Shown piece after piece: positions 1-10,173 of a DNA stretch of 64,000 nucleotides. The stretch covers positions 1,364,001 through 1,428,000 of the forward strand of contig NZ_FOUX01000001.1 of the NCBI RefSeq assembly GCF_900114995.1, given 5' to 3'. The position numbers and the translations under genes were made by a program. Within the stretch, counting starts at the first letter, position 1, and each line of letters begins with the position of its first letter. The notes under the pieces were generated by a model that made no database searches, had not been told where the DNA came from, and saw only the letters and a list, made by a program, of their open reading frames with translations. The stretch comes from Chitinophaga sp. YR627. Lineage in GTDB: Bacteria > Bacteroidota > Bacteroidia > Chitinophagales > Chitinophagaceae.

Positions 1-1020
1 CATCACAAATTCATTATGAAAGTGACTGGACATGGTCTTGAATCCTGGTAATGCCGCATAGTGGTCATTACGCGTAAATGCCTTCACACCGGAAAATGCA
101 GCCGCATCGTCATCCTGGTTGAGCAGACAAAAGAAATTCAGTCGCTGCTGTGTGCCGGGAGGTGCATTGAACCAGGGTACGAAACGTTTGTCACCCTGCA
201 ATTCCTGCCGGATGCCAATACCATAGCCAGCTACCATCTTCCGGTACTGATTACCATACCAGGTGAAATCAAGATTGAATGCTTCATCCAATGGATAGAA
301 GTATTGATGCGGAGGAGGGAATACCGCTAAAGTACCCTGTTTACCGGATGCCGCAATCGCCCTGTATTTTACTGCCTGATGGCGGGCGGTATCATTGGCG
401 GCAACGGTCGTCTGTTGCAGACTATCCCCTGTATTCATCCAGGACACATGCTGCCAGTCGGGTTGTGCGCTGACCATACCCGCATCAAATACGACAGCTT
501 TAGCGTCGGCCGCTGTACTGATCACAGCAGCTACGTTGAACAGCGGACTACCATTATAAAAAGTCAGCTCCAGCGTACCGGAAAACTTTTCAACGGATAT
601 CGGTCCGATGCTGGCAATCGTACGGCTGCCTTCGCTTCTTACAGCAACAGCTGTTTTCTGCATGTTCAGCGGATAACTCTGATAAGGCTTGTTCGGTACC
701 TTGTCAAAGAAGATATTCCAGCCATTCTGCGACAGGAGATCTCTCTTACCTATTGTGACTACAAAGGCAGGATCTACATTGTGGGTGATCTCCTTTTGTC
801 CCAGCGAAATGCTTTTGAAAAGTGGTTTACCAGGAGTGAGGTCCAGAACGATCTTCCCTTTGATGGACTCGCCAGCCGGCCAGCTGACTTCCAGGGAAGC
901 ACCTTTTTGAGACACTACTGCTCCGTTCGTTTTCTTAAAATTTTTCAGATCTGCTTTTGCCTGCGCATGGGCAAAAACGGTAACGAATAATGGAACTACG
1001 AGTAAAATGTGGAACTTCAT
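1..1020 (-). CDS. Secreted protein of unknown function, cut by left edge (N-terminal 340 residues)
   Basis: The reverse strand is open from an ATG at 1020 to the window edge, giving at least 340 residues without a stop. The first 20 residues are a clear signal peptide (MKFHILLVV...AHAQ), so the product is exported. Residues 21-190 read as beta-rich sandwich-like sequence with no motif I can name. The last visible residues are SSHFHNEF, a histidine-containing motif that could be the entry to a metal-dependent hydrolase domain lying outside the window. That reading is inference and weak. The gene runs away from the PKD gene at 1208 in the same direction, 187 bp downstream of it, with an intrinsic terminator between them, so it is probably a separate transcript. 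Confidence 0.75.
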   Translation of the reverse strand, partial: MKFHILLVVPLFVTVFAHAQAKADLKNFKKTNGAVVSQKGASLEVSWPAGESIKGKIVLDLTPGKPLFKSISLGQKEITHNVDPAFVVTIGKRDLLSQNGWNIFFDKVPNKPYQSYPLNMQKTAVAVRSEGSRTIASIGPISVEKFSGTLELTFYNGSPLFNVAAVISTAADAKAVVFDAGMVSAQPDWQHVSWMNTGDSLQQTTVAANDTARHQAVKYRAIAASGKQGTLAVFPPPHQYFYPLDEAFNLDFTWYGNQYRKMVAGYGIGIRQELQGDKRFVPWFNAPPGTQQRLNFFCLLNQDDDAAAFSGVKAFTRNDHYAALPGFKTMSSHFHNEFVM

Positions 1021-1146
1021 GCATTGGGTTTATCCGCTCAATATAAGTCATAAGCACTTTACATGCAAACCCTTAGTGTCATTGTAACAGTTTTCATGTC
1101 GACCTGGACGTGATCAATGATAAAGTCATCATATCATCGTTGTCAA

Positions 1147-1176
1147 AATAAAAGCCGGAGATATGATCTCCGGCTT
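1147..1176 (-). terminator. Intrinsic terminator of the PKD adhesin gene
   Basis: A 9-bp stem AAGCCGGAG/CTCCGGCTT with a 7-nt loop sits 32 bp past the stop of the gene ending at 1208. Read on the reverse strand it is followed by a T-rich run (TTTATTTT), the usual shape of a rho-independent terminator. Confidence 0.75.
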
Positions 1177-1207
1177 CGGTCCAGTCGCCAGGTAACGGCA
1201 AGCAATG

Positions 1208-4200
1208 TTACCTGACCACCGTCACTACACCCCTAAACAGGAATGTAGTACCATCTTCACACATCGTCTCCAATGCATATACATAAGTGCCTATCGGCGC
1301 TATCTGATTCTTCCATGTTCCATCCCATCCCGCAGTAGTGCTATTGATCGGGAAATGATTTCTTTCAAATACCAGGCTACCCCATCTGTCATAGATCCGC
1401 ATCCATACTACCTCTTTTACGCCTCGTCCTTTCGGATAGAACCATTCATTTTTACCATCCCTGTTAGGTGTAAAAGCATTCGGCAGGAAGATGGCGCCCT
1501 GGTCACAGGTGATCTTCACAAATACATCATCCGTCGCTTTACAGCCAAAGTTGTTCTCTACCTCCACGGTATATCTGGTGGAGAGATTTGGCAGGGCTTC
1601 CGTAGTCGCACAGGTAGTACAATTCAGGTACTCCGGCGGGGACCAGTTCCATTGCACAATATCAGCGCTACCCTGGCCACTCAGTGTCACAGGCGTACCC
1701 GCCATTACAATACGATCGGCGCCGGCATTGATGGTAGGGGTCGGGTGTACGCTCACCACCAGCGAAGTATCATGTGTAAAGCAGCCATCCGCATCATAAC
1801 CGGTCACTTTGTACGTATAGTCACCCAATGTCGTTAAAGTGGCGCGTGGTGACCCGCTGTTCACATTATCTAATCCTTCTCCCTGCCATACATAATGATC
1901 AGCGCCGCCAACCCATAAAGGCAATACGTGTCCCAGACAGATCGCCGTATCCGGCGTTGCCTGTATTGTAAATGGCAACACAACACGGATGCTGACATCA
2001 CCGGTATTACTGCAGTTATTCGCATCCGTAACTGTCACCTGATAGTCCGTACTTTGTGTCGGCGTTGCAACCGGTGATGCTGATTGCGGATCGCTCAGTT
2101 CTCCGGCTGGCGACCATTGATACCTGACACCGCCGGTAGCGGTTAAAGTACTGGTACTTCCCAGACAAACGACTGTTGAAGTAGCCGTCGTGCTAACGCC
2201 TGGTTTTGGCAATATATTGATAGCCTGACGCGCCGTATCACTACAGCCATCCGGACTCATAACCGTAACCACCACTTCCGCTGTGCCGGTCTTACTGTAT
2301 GTCTGGTCAGCCGGCGCTTTTACTTCGCTGCTGTTCCCATTGCCAAACGACCATTTCCAGCTTACATCATTCACCTTTGTGACGCTACCGCTGAAGGTTA
2401 CCGGCGCATCCTGACAGCCCTGCAGAGGACCACTGATGGCCAATACCGGCTTAGGATAAGCATGTACGGTTTTGGTGACCGTCTGCACGCAGCCATAAGC
2501 CGTAGTGGTGGTCAGCGTGAAGTCATATCCCTGTGTTTTATCCAGGTAGAAGCGGGGAGTGGCAGTGGTGTCTTTTTCTGACCGCAGACTACCATCATAC
2601 GTCCATTTATATTTCGCTTCTTTTTGTAACGTGTCAATAGAGTAGCTGTTGAACTTAGGCGTAAAGGAAATCCATCCTTCATCACATACAAAGGCCGGCT
2701 CAGCTGCCAGGTCTGTTTGCAGGTTATCTATGACGATCGGCTCATCCAGGAAGGCGGTACCCTTACAGCCCGACTGGTCAGAAAGGATCAGCCGGGGCTT
2801 ATAAATACCAGGTTCTTTAAAGGTATGTTTGATGATAGAATCCGTTGTTTCCATGACAAAACCATCCGTAAAGTCCCAGGCGAAGTTTACCGCTGCTGTT
2901 GCCGATACACTGAACTCGATCTCCTTCGTAAGACAACCACCATTAGAGGATGTTGCAATCGCTGCATAAGGTCCTTTTACCTCTACTTCATGCTCATATT
3001 CATCTTCAGTTCCCGAATCTCCCATCACTTTCAGCTTCACTTTATATATGCCCGCATAGGTGTAGGTATGCGAAGGATTCGCTATCGTTGAGAAACTGCC
3101 ATCACCAAAATCCCAATAGGAACTAACGTAATTCACAGAAGTATTCGTAAAACTGGCAATCACCGGCGGACAACCACTATTATTGACAAAGGTGGTCTTC
3201 GCCGTAAAGCTGGCACTCACACTGGATACTTTGATCTGCTTTTGCGCACTGTCACTGCAACCATTATTGTCTTTCACCAGCAGGGTGACAGTGTATAGCC
3301 CTTTGTTCGGATAGTTCCTGGACGGACTGGCTTCGGTGGACCCGCTGTTATCTCCGAAATCCCATTGATAACTGGCATTACCGCCTGTCTCAGTTGTATA
3401 GTTATAGAAATAGATATCGCCTCCCGGAGGGATCAGGGTTGCACTGGGTACAAAGTCGGCATTTGGCCCGTTTACCTGTACATAGTCGCCGGTGAAGGTA
3501 CTGCTACAGCCATCCGCATCGGTCACCGTCATCCGGGGGAAGAAGTAGCCGGACTTATTGTAAGTATATTTGAAAGGAGGAGCAGTGTACAATTTTGATG
3601 GATTACCATCTCCGAAATCCCAGCTCCATGTTTTGATCGCTTTCCCTTTGGAAGTATCCGTCTGGTCTGTAAAGGTCAGCTCCGCACCACGACATTCCGG
3701 TGTAGTGGGGGAACGGAATTTTGCAACTGGTCCGTGTACATTTACAACCAGGCTGTTACTGGTGTCAATACAGTATTGCCGGTTGTAGGCAATGAAACGG
3801 ATGGTATCCTTACCAGGGGCCAGATTTGAGAAACTTGTATTAAAACTGCCATAGTACGACTTGCCATCAGAGGAAAGCCAGGTGTAATTTAACTCATATA
3901 ATTTGGTATCAATAGAACTGACACTTGCCATCAATGATTCGTTTGTACACAAGGTTGATTTATCCGCTGTAATAGTGATCGGCGAAGGCGCCAGTATAGT
4001 AGCCATCATAGAATCTGTACTGGTACAGCTACCATCTGTAACGGTCAGTTTGACGAGGTAATCGCCCGTTTTATTATATTGGTGTTTGACCGGGCTTGTC
4101 TTTGTCGTATAGGTATTCTCCTTACCATCTCCCCAGTTCCATTTCCAGCTGCTAATGGTACCCAGTGACTGTTCATCGAAGGTGGCCATTGTACGGTTCT

Positions 4201-6076
4201 CACAATCGATGTTTTGTCTGCTGAAACGGGGGAAAGGATTAACGGCTTTGATATAGGCCGTTTTGGTGATTGTTTCATAACACCCGTTATTAGACACTGT
4301 CAGACTCACAGTATAAGTACCTGGCTCTCTGTAGCTGTGCGATACGTTCTGCGTACTATGTTCATCGATAGTGCCATCGCCGAAATTCCAGGTCCAGGTG
4401 CTGGCAACGTCGCTTGTTCCGTTAAAATGTACCCAGTTATTACCACAGATCTGTGGTGCTTCCGGAGAGGAAAAATCAGGCGTTGGCTTTTTATAGATAT
4501 TAATTACCAGATACGAGGTTAAGGGCACGGTACCTTTACAACCATTGCTGGTGACATAGGTCAGCATAACAGGAAAAGAGCCTTCCCTGGTGTAGGTATG
4601 TGAAGGCGTCGGATCTGTTGATTTCGGACTCCCATCTCCAAAATCCCATTCATAACTGACAATGGCGTCACCCGTACTGATAGCCGCACTGAATGCAGGG
4701 GTTAATCCCACACAACCATGCGGTACACTCGTATATACCACGACCTCAGGTTTAACCACATTTATCTGGTGGGCGACAGTACTGGCACACCCATTGGCGT
4801 TGCTGGCAGTAAGTTTTATATTAAAATATCCCAGGGTGTTATAAATGACATTTGGATTTTGCAGGGTAGATGTTTGTCCGTTACCAAAGTCCCAGGCCCA
4901 GCTGGTCGCATCTGTGGATTGATTCGTCAGTTTAACAGTAGCAGGTACATCACAGATCGCCGCCTGGCCCGTTACAAATTCTGCTTTAGGCGCTGCTTTT
5001 ACAACATAATCTTTAGTAATGGTTTGATGACATTTATCGTAGTCCGCCGTCATCGTCACCTTTACAGTACCCGCACCCGCAGGATAATAATTAGCCGTTG
5101 CATCATAATCATAGATATTTCCTTTATCAACACTCCAGGTGATGCTGTTAGTCTGCGGAACAGTGTTGGCGGTGAAAGTCGCGGTATTATTATCACAGAT
5201 ACTGGCGGGTAGTGTGAAATCCGTTTTAAAGTTGGCTACATTGATCTCTTCAGAGGTTTGGGTACTGGTACAACCTTTATCACTGGTGACGGTCAGTTTG
5301 ACCTTATAATTGCCCTTTGTGGTATAGTTATGCGTACCGGGATTGGCACCGGCAGCAGTGCCGCCATCGCCAAAGTCCCATTTATAGGTCAGGTTGCCTG
5401 GTCCGGTGGAACTATTGGTAATTGTCACCGCGCCGGGAGCCGTACAAAGGAATTTGTCAGACACGCTGAAGCTGGCTTTCAGCGCATCAGATACATTGAC
5501 AACATTACTGATCTGTTTAGACGCAGTACAACCATTACTGGTAGTAATACTCAGCGTAACCGTAGGTGATAGTACGTTGTTGTAGGTATGTACCGGCTTA
5601 TTGCCGGAACCGGTGGCGCCATCACCGAAATCCCAGGTGTAAGCAGTGATGGTACCATTTACAGGATTGGATTTATCGGTGAAAGTAACGTCGAGCGGTA
5701 TACATCCTTTCGCCGGACTAACCGTAAAATCAGGCACCGGTTTGGCCCATACGGTGACACTCTTCGTAACAGAGCTGGTATTGCCCGCAGCATTCTTCAC
5801 CGTAAGTGTTACCTGATAGGTGCCAGGCGTTGTATAAGACGCACCGGGGCTCTGCTCCGAAGAAGTAAAACCATTGCCCAGGTTCCATTGCCAGGACACA
5901 GGATTACCGCTGGAGTTATCATTGAACTTCGTAATGAGACTTTCGCAATCACTGTTTTTACTTGGAGTAAAGTCCGCATTTATTTGCGCGCACAGTGGAA
6001 CGCTCAGCAAAAGCATTATACAAAGTACAGCACAGGTAATGGCAACGCGCAGCGTCGCCCTGGTATGAAGGGACAT
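1208..6076 (-). CDS. Giant PKD-repeat surface protein with T9SS type B (gliding-motility) C-terminal domain
   Basis: A protein of about 1,622 residues with a 31-residue signal peptide (MSLHTRATLR...PLCAQ). An upstream ATG at 6094 adds six residues. I prefer 6076 because the paralog at 30016-34899 then has a signal peptide of exactly the same length. About a dozen PKD-type beta-sandwich units follow, each with a WDFGDG-like motif and a later HxY/G-x-Y-x-V-x-L strand pattern; two Ig-like stretches lack the motif. The final ~90 residues (LPNAFTPNRDGKNEWF... to GVVTVVR) match the gliding-motility-associated C-terminal domain that sends proteins through the type IX secretion system. Likely a cell-surface adhesin or matrix protein. 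Ligand unknown. Confidence 0.93.
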   Translation of the reverse strand: MSLHTRATLRVAITCAVLCIMLLLSVPLCAQINADFTPSKNSDCESLITKFNDNSSGNPVSWQWNLGNGFTSSEQSPGASYTTPGTYQVTLTVKNAAGNTSSVTKSVTVWAKPVPDFTVSPAKGCIPLDVTFTDKSNPVNGTITAYTWDFGDGATGSGNKPVHTYNNVLSPTVTLSITTSNGCTASKQISNVVNVSDALKASFSVSDKFLCTAPGAVTITNSSTGPGNLTYKWDFGDGGTAAGANPGTHNYTTKGNYKVKLTVTSDKGCTSTQTSEEINVANFKTDFTLPASICDNNTATFTANTVPQTNSITWSVDKGNIYDYDATANYYPAGAGTVKVTMTADYDKCHQTITKDYVVKAAPKAEFVTGQAAICDVPATVKLTNQSTDATSWAWDFGNGQTSTLQNPNVIYNTLGYFNIKLTASNANGCASTVAHQINVVKPEVVVYTSVPHGCVGLTPAFSAAISTGDAIVSYEWDFGDGSPKSTDPTPSHTYTREGSFPVMLTYVTSNGCKGTVPLTSYLVINIYKKPTPDFSSPEAPQICGNNWVHFNGTSDVASTWTWNFGDGTIDEHSTQNVSHSYREPGTYTVSLTVSNNGCYETITKTAYIKAVNPFPRFSRQNIDCENRTMATFDEQSLGTISSWKWNWGDGKENTYTTKTSPVKHQYNKTGDYLVKLTVTDGSCTSTDSMMATILAPSPITITADKSTLCTNESLMASVSSIDTKLYELNYTWLSSDGKSYYGSFNTSFSNLAPGKDTIRFIAYNRQYCIDTSNSLVVNVHGPVAKFRSPTTPECRGAELTFTDQTDTSKGKAIKTWSWDFGDGNPSKLYTAPPFKYTYNKSGYFFPRMTVTDADGCSSTFTGDYVQVNGPNADFVPSATLIPPGGDIYFYNYTTETGGNASYQWDFGDNSGSTEASPSRNYPNKGLYTVTLLVKDNNGCSDSAQKQIKVSSVSASFTAKTTFVNNSGCPPVIASFTNTSVNYVSSYWDFGDGSFSTIANPSHTYTYAGIYKVKLKVMGDSGTEDEYEHEVEVKGPYAAIATSSNGGCLTKEIEFSVSATAAVNFAWDFTDGFVMETTDSIIKHTFKEPGIYKPRLILSDQSGCKGTAFLDEPIVIDNLQTDLAAEPAFVCDEGWISFTPKFNSYSIDTLQKEAKYKWTYDGSLRSEKDTTATPRFYLDKTQGYDFTLTTTTAYGCVQTVTKTVHAYPKPVLAISGPLQGCQDAPVTFSGSVTKVNDVSWKWSFGNGNSSEVKAPADQTYSKTGTAEVVVTVMSPDGCSDTARQAINILPKPGVSTTATSTVVCLGSTSTLTATGGVRYQWSPAGELSDPQSASPVATPTQSTDYQVTVTDANNCSNTGDVSIRVVLPFTIQATPDTAICLGHVLPLWVGGADHYVWQGEGLDNVNSGSPRATLTTLGDYTYKVTGYDADGCFTHDTSLVVSVHPTPTINAGADRIVMAGTPVTLSGQGSADIVQWNWSPPEYLNCTTCATTEALPNLSTRYTVEVENNFGCKATDDVFVKITCDQGAIFLPNAFTPNRDGKNEWFYPKGRGVKEVVWMRIYDRWGSLVFERNHFPINSTTAGWDGTWKNQIAPIGTYVYALETMCEDGTTFLFRGVVTVVR

Positions 6077-6370
6077 AACTCTAAAGTTCAGCACATGAAA
6101 AGTAAGGCAAAAGTCCTAAATTATTGGCAATGAATCATATGTGCGCTCGTTAACGTTTTGTAAATCACGATAGGGCAGCAGTGAATAATGAACACTTGTC
6201 TTTGTGAATGTTGTTTTAATGGGTAACGTTTTTCGTATATATCAATGAGGAATTAATTGCCAATGAGGAAAAAAGAGGCATTATGATCTATCAAAACAGG
6301 CAATAAAGGTTACGTTGCCGCCTATTTGTTTTACTACGGACAAAGTTTATAAGCGTATTTTCAGAGAAGA

Positions 6371-6646
6371 TTATTCTTCATCTAATAAGACAGGTAATTT
6401 TTCTGCAGCGTATTCAATCGCTTCTACAGGTGACAGAAATCGTTTAGGAGTATTATCTTCCCCTTTAAACACTTTCCCTGGCATTTTCCCTGGTTCATGT
6501 GAACTCGCTTCAACAGGAGGCTCCTGAGAGCTATAATAGGCAATAAAATATTCAGCAGGCAAAATATTAGGATTCCCTTCCTGTGCATCCACTGCCTCAA
6601 CGACTACCCACACATCCTCTCCGTTAATACTTAGTTTTTCAGTCAT
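6371..6646 (-). CDS. Small hypothetical protein (91 residues)
   Basis: An acidic 91-residue protein, MTEKLSINGEDVWVVVEA..., with no signal peptide or membrane segment, so probably cytoplasmic. The sequence has the composition of a real protein (regular hydrophobic spacing, LSPVEAIEYAAEKLP helix near the end) and the shadow frame on the other strand is less protein-like. It stands alone between the PKD gene and the divergent pst operon. I do not recognise the family. A phenotype or partner cannot be inferred from context. Confidence 0.6.
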   Translation of the reverse strand: MTEKLSINGEDVWVVVEAVDAQEGNPNILPAEYFIAYYSSQEPPVEASSHEPGKMPGKVFKGEDNTPKRFLSPVEAIEYAAEKLPVLLDEE

Positions 6647-6790
6647 AATAAATGTTTTAAATCAACACCACATAATTGTGCCAGTACTGACAGATTAAAG
6701 GAACAAGAGGAGGGGTTGGATGGCAATAGCCTGTTTTTTTCAAAATAGTGGATGTTTATACACAGGATAGCACCATGTGACGCAAAAGGC

Positions 6791-6808
6791 AACATTCAGT
6801 TAACATTC
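6791..6808 (+). promoter_or_regulatory. PHO-box-like direct repeat upstream of pstS
   Basis: Two copies of AACATTC (6791-6797 and 6802-6808) are separated by 4 bp, an 11-bp period. PhoB/PhoP-type response regulators bind 6-7-bp direct repeats with this spacing, and the site lies 35 bp before the pstS start. The match to phosphate control comes from spacing and context only; the exact Bacteroidota consensus is not known to me. Confidence 0.4.
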
Positions 6809-6842
6809 GAAGTGTATATTGTAAATCTAGCACTTGTGTCGT

Positions 6843-7676
6843 ATGAGATATAGCACCTGTTTTTTTCTCATCTTCCTGCTTGCCTGTAGCAACAGGCAAA
6901 ATGCAGTTAAAATAAAAGGCTCTGATACAGAAGTTAACCTGGCCGTTGTATTAGCAGAGCATTTCTATAAAAAGAACACCCATCGCAGCCTGGCTATTTC
7001 CGGGGGAGGCTCAGGATTGGGTATCGCATCCCTGCTGAACGGACAGGCAGATATGGCCAATTCCAGCCGGCCATTGACACAGGAAGAAAAAGACTTATTC
7101 GGTAAACGGGGTATTACACTCAAAACGGTTGTGTTTGCAGAAGATGCTACCGCTTTCATCGTACATAAAGATTTTCCGGTCGATTCTATTAATGTGCGGG
7201 CACTGGCTGATCTGCTAAGTGGTAAATCCAGGACCTGGCAACAGGTAACGGGGCAGGCAACAGCTGTAAATATTTACGGCAGACAGAATAACTCCGGTAC
7301 CTATTCCTTTGTACAGAAGAAGCTGGGTATTCAGTTCAGTTCAGATGCAAAGGAGATGAATGGAAATGCCCAGATCATAGAGGGTATTAAAACAGATGAA
7401 TCAGGTATAGGCTATGTCGGCGCAGGATATATCATGCATGATAGTGCAGGAGAACAGGGCGTAAAGGTCCTGCGGATCACAGATAGCCCCGGGAAGAAAG
7501 CCATTTCTCCATTAGATGCCGCAGCCATCGCCGCACACCGGTATTTCTTTCAGCGCCCCCTGTATCAGTTTATACTTAGCAGCTCCTGGCCAAAGGCAGC
7601 GCCATTTATCGACTTTGAGAAGAGTAAGGAAGGACAGGAGATCATCCGGAATTCCGGCTATTATATCATTGACTAA
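6843..7676 (+). CDS. pstS: Phosphate ABC transporter, substrate-binding lipoprotein PstS
   Basis: The 277-residue product begins with a lipoprotein signal ending in the lipobox LLAC (Cys about residue 15), so it is probably tethered in the periplasm and captures inorganic phosphate. The family signatures are present: a KGSDTE start, a glycine-rich SGGGSGLG loop, NSSRPL, and GRQNNSGT. Length is normal. A TTG codon three codons upstream (6834) could also start it; the ATG at 6843 gives the cleaner signal peptide. It is the first gene of pstSCAB and is preceded by a PHO-box-like repeat, so induction under phosphate starvation is expected. Confidence 0.93.
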   Translation: MRYSTCFFLIFLLACSNRQNAVKIKGSDTEVNLAVVLAEHFYKKNTHRSLAISGGGSGLGIASLLNGQADMANSSRPLTQEEKDLFGKRGITLKTVVFAEDATAFIVHKDFPVDSINVRALADLLSGKSRTWQQVTGQATAVNIYGRQNNSGTYSFVQKKLGIQFSSDAKEMNGNAQIIEGIKTDESGIGYVGAGYIMHDSAGEQGVKVLRITDSPGKKAISPLDAAAIAAHRYFFQRPLYQFILSSSWPKAAPFIDFEKSKEGQEIIRNSGYYIID

Positions 7677-7686
7677 ATCTTGCTAT

Positions 7687-8577
7687 ATGAAACTAGCTGC
7701 CAGAGAAAGAACAGACCGCCTTGTGAAATTGCTCTTCCGTGCCACGGGTTTACTGGTGATCATGATACTGGGAGGCATTCTGCTGATGCTGGTATGGAAT
7801 ACCTGCTCCTTTTTCCTGAAAGTCAAACCGCTCGATTTTATCACAGGTACCCAATGGAATCCGACTTCCGGCAACGCACGTTATGGCCTTTTACCATTAC
7901 TGACCAGCACCGCCCTGGTGACCCTGGGCGCCATGATCATTGCGATTCCCCTGGGGATCGGTACCGCTGCATTTATCTCCGAATATGCCGGTAAACGACT
8001 CCGGAGTATCTTAAAACCCCTGATCGAATGCCTGGCAGCAGTCCCTTCTGTAGCCATCGGCTTTCTGGGGATTGTGTTTGTCGGTCCGCAGATCGCCAGT
8101 ATGGCGAATCAGGCAAACGGCTTAAATGCGCTGAACGGAGCCATATTACTCGCCATCATGGCATTGCCAACTATCATAACAGTCACAGAAGACGCCTTAC
8201 AGGCATTACCGCAAACCTACAGAGAGGCCAGTTACGGCGTCGGCGCCAGCAGGTGGCAAACAGTACGTAAAGTGGTGATACCAGCCGCTGCTCCGGGTAT
8301 TATTGCGGCGGTCATGCTGGGTGTGGGAAGGGCGATCGGGGAAACAATGACCGTATTAATGGCTACTGGTAATGCGGCTGCTTTCCCTAAGGGCTTTTTT
8401 CACTCCGTACGTACCATTACAGCGACCATCGCCATTGAGATGGGAGAGGTGCCGTATCAGACCACCCACTACTATGCCTTGTTTGCCATTGCCGCCGTGT
8501 TATTCCTGGTAACACTGCTGGTGAATCTCGTAGGAGAGTATTTCGTCAACCGTTACAGAAAATATCAGGCCGCGTAA
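7687..8577 (+). CDS. pstC: Phosphate ABC transporter permease PstC
   Basis: A 296-residue inner-membrane permease with about six hydrophobic segments. The cytoplasmic EAA loop that contacts the ATPase is visible as EASYGVGASRWQ...IPAAAPGI. The open frame extends upstream to 7516 inside pstS, but the ATG at 7687, ten bases after the pstS stop, gives the usual MKLAARERTDRLVK start. Its stop codon overlaps the pstA start by one base (TAATGA), so the two are translationally coupled. Together with PstA it forms the phosphate channel. Confidence 0.94.
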   Translation: MKLAARERTDRLVKLLFRATGLLVIMILGGILLMLVWNTCSFFLKVKPLDFITGTQWNPTSGNARYGLLPLLTSTALVTLGAMIIAIPLGIGTAAFISEYAGKRLRSILKPLIECLAAVPSVAIGFLGIVFVGPQIASMANQANGLNALNGAILLAIMALPTIITVTEDALQALPQTYREASYGVGASRWQTVRKVVIPAAAPGIIAAVMLGVGRAIGETMTVLMATGNAAAFPKGFFHSVRTITATIAIEMGEVPYQTTHYYALFAIAAVLFLVTLLVNLVGEYFVNRYRKYQAA

Positions 8578-9419
8578 TGAAAAAACTGTCGCCAATTATA
8601 GAGTGGTTCACACTCCTGTTTTGTACAGGTACCGTACTCGCATTCCTGGTCATCATCTTGTATGATCTGATCAGCAGCGGAATGCCAGCTTTGTCCTGGA
8701 AGTTTGTGTCAGCCCTGCCTTCAAACGGGATGACAAAAGGAGGCATTTTACCAGCCATCACCGGGACTGTAATACTGACCCTACTGACAGCTGTAGTGGC
8801 TGTTCCGCTGGGAATCAGCTGTGCCATCTACCTCAATGAATATGCACCGGACAACTGGGTAACACGCCTTATCAGGGCCTCTATCCGTAACCTGTCAGGC
8901 GTACCATCCATTATCTATGGTTTGTTTGGTCTGGCGCTCTTTGTAAAAGGCATGCATATGGGCACATCGGTCATTGCTGCCGGGCTCACCCTCGGACTAT
9001 TATCGCTCCCTTATATCATCTCCACCACGGAAGAAGCATTACGGCGTATTCCGGCCAGTACGCGTGAAGCAGCATTAGGTATCGGTGCTACGCAGTTTGA
9101 GTCAATCCGGGATGTCGTGTTGCCTTCCGCCTTACCAGGTATATTGACAGGCGTCGTGCTGACATTGTCCAGGGCAGCAGGAGAAACAGCACCGATCCTG
9201 TTTACAGGTGTCGCATTTTATATTACCGGTTCATCCGGTTTCCTGAACCAGGAATTTATGGCCCTGCCTTATCATTTGTACATGCTATCTACGCAGCATC
9301 AGTCAATAGTGGAGGTTCGGCCCCTGGCATATGGTACAGCGCTGGTATTGATAATAGTCGTATTCCTGCTCAACTTAACAGCATTTTATATTCGTTATAA
9401 GCATAGTAATAATGAGTGA
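8577..9419 (+). CDS. pstA: Phosphate ABC transporter permease PstA
   Basis: A 280-residue integral membrane protein, the second half of the Pst channel. Several transmembrane stretches are visible, and an EAA loop reads EAALGIGATQFE...LPSALPGI, matching the one in PstC. It starts on the last base of the pstC stop codon and overlaps pstB by eight bases, so this is one transcript. Length and motif order are typical of PstA. Confidence 0.94.
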   Translation: MKKLSPIIEWFTLLFCTGTVLAFLVIILYDLISSGMPALSWKFVSALPSNGMTKGGILPAITGTVILTLLTAVVAVPLGISCAIYLNEYAPDNWVTRLIRASIRNLSGVPSIIYGLFGLALFVKGMHMGTSVIAAGLTLGLLSLPYIISTTEEALRRIPASTREAALGIGATQFESIRDVVLPSALPGILTGVVLTLSRAAGETAPILFTGVAFYITGSSGFLNQEFMALPYHLYMLSTQHQSIVEVRPLAYGTALVLIIVVFLLNLTAFYIRYKHSNNE

Positions 9420-10173
9420 AGAGAAGATTAAGCTGTCAGCAGCAGGCGTGAACCTCTGGTTTGGCAATAAACAGGTATTGAAGCAGATAGGTGTCAGCTT
9501 CCCCGAGAATAAAGTGACAGCGCTGATCGGTCCTTCCGGATGTGGAAAGAGTACCCTGCTGCGTTGTTTTAACCGGATGCATGACCTCTCTCCGGATGCA
9601 AAAATAGAAGGACAATTCCTGTTGGGTAAACAGGACCTGTACAACCGCGATATCTCTGTTACGCAGGTGCGCCGAAGGGTAGGTATGGTATTTCAGAAAG
9701 CAAATCCCTTCCCGAAAAGTATCTATGAAAACATCAATTACGGTCTTAAACTAAACGATATACCAGCCAGTGAAAGACTGGGCATCATAGAGAGTGCGCT
9801 GAAAGAGAGCTTTCTGTGGGAAGAGGTAAAAGATGATCTGAAAAAGCCCGCTACCCGCTTATCAGGTGGTCAGCAACAAAGATTATGTATCGCAAGAACA
9901 GTTGCATTGCGTCCGGAAGTGATCCTGATGGATGAACCCTGTTCCGCACTGGACCCTATCAGCACGGGAAAAATTGAAGACCTCATCAAAAAATTACAGC
10001 AGCAGTATACTATTGTGATCGTTACGCATAATATGCAACAGGCACAGCGTGTAGCGGATAAAACAGTATTCATGTACCTGGGAGAAGTGGTAGAAGCAGG
10101 TAATACAAAGGATATTTTTGATCATCCACAACAGGAACTGACGGCCAATTATGTCAGGGGGCATTTTGGTTGA
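9412..10173 (+). CDS. pstB: Phosphate ABC transporter ATP-binding protein PstB
   Basis: A 253-residue ATPase that powers the PstSCA importer on the cytoplasmic side. Walker A is GPSGCGKST (residues 40-48), the ABC signature is LSGGQQQR (150-157), Walker B is ILMDEP (171-176), and the switch His is H206 in VTHNM. The MVFQKANPFPKSIYENI stretch is characteristic of PstB. It overlaps the end of pstA. The gene usually found next, phoU, is absent: a cupin gene follows instead. Confidence 0.95.
   Translation: MSEEKIKLSAAGVNLWFGNKQVLKQIGVSFPENKVTALIGPSGCGKSTLLRCFNRMHDLSPDAKIEGQFLLGKQDLYNRDISVTQVRRRVGMVFQKANPFPKSIYENINYGLKLNDIPASERLGIIESALKESFLWEEVKDDLKKPATRLSGGQQQRLCIARTVALRPEVILMDEPCSALDPISTGKIEDLIKKLQQQYTIVIVTHNMQQAQRVADKTVFMYLGEVVEAGNTKDIFDHPQQELTANYVRGHFG

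Noticed and set aside
379..990. 203-residue forward frame inside the partial secreted protein gene
   Set aside because: The reverse frame has a signal peptide and is open to the edge; the forward frame has no protein-like features.
4718..5212. Long forward frames inside the PKD genes (also 30736-31530, 33679-34395)
   Set aside because: Antisense shadows of repeated PKD coding sequence, low complexity and rich in Ile/Arg/Thr.
7516..7686. Upstream extension of pstC
   Set aside because: It overlaps the pstS C-terminus in another frame; the ATG at 7687 gives the normal PstC start.
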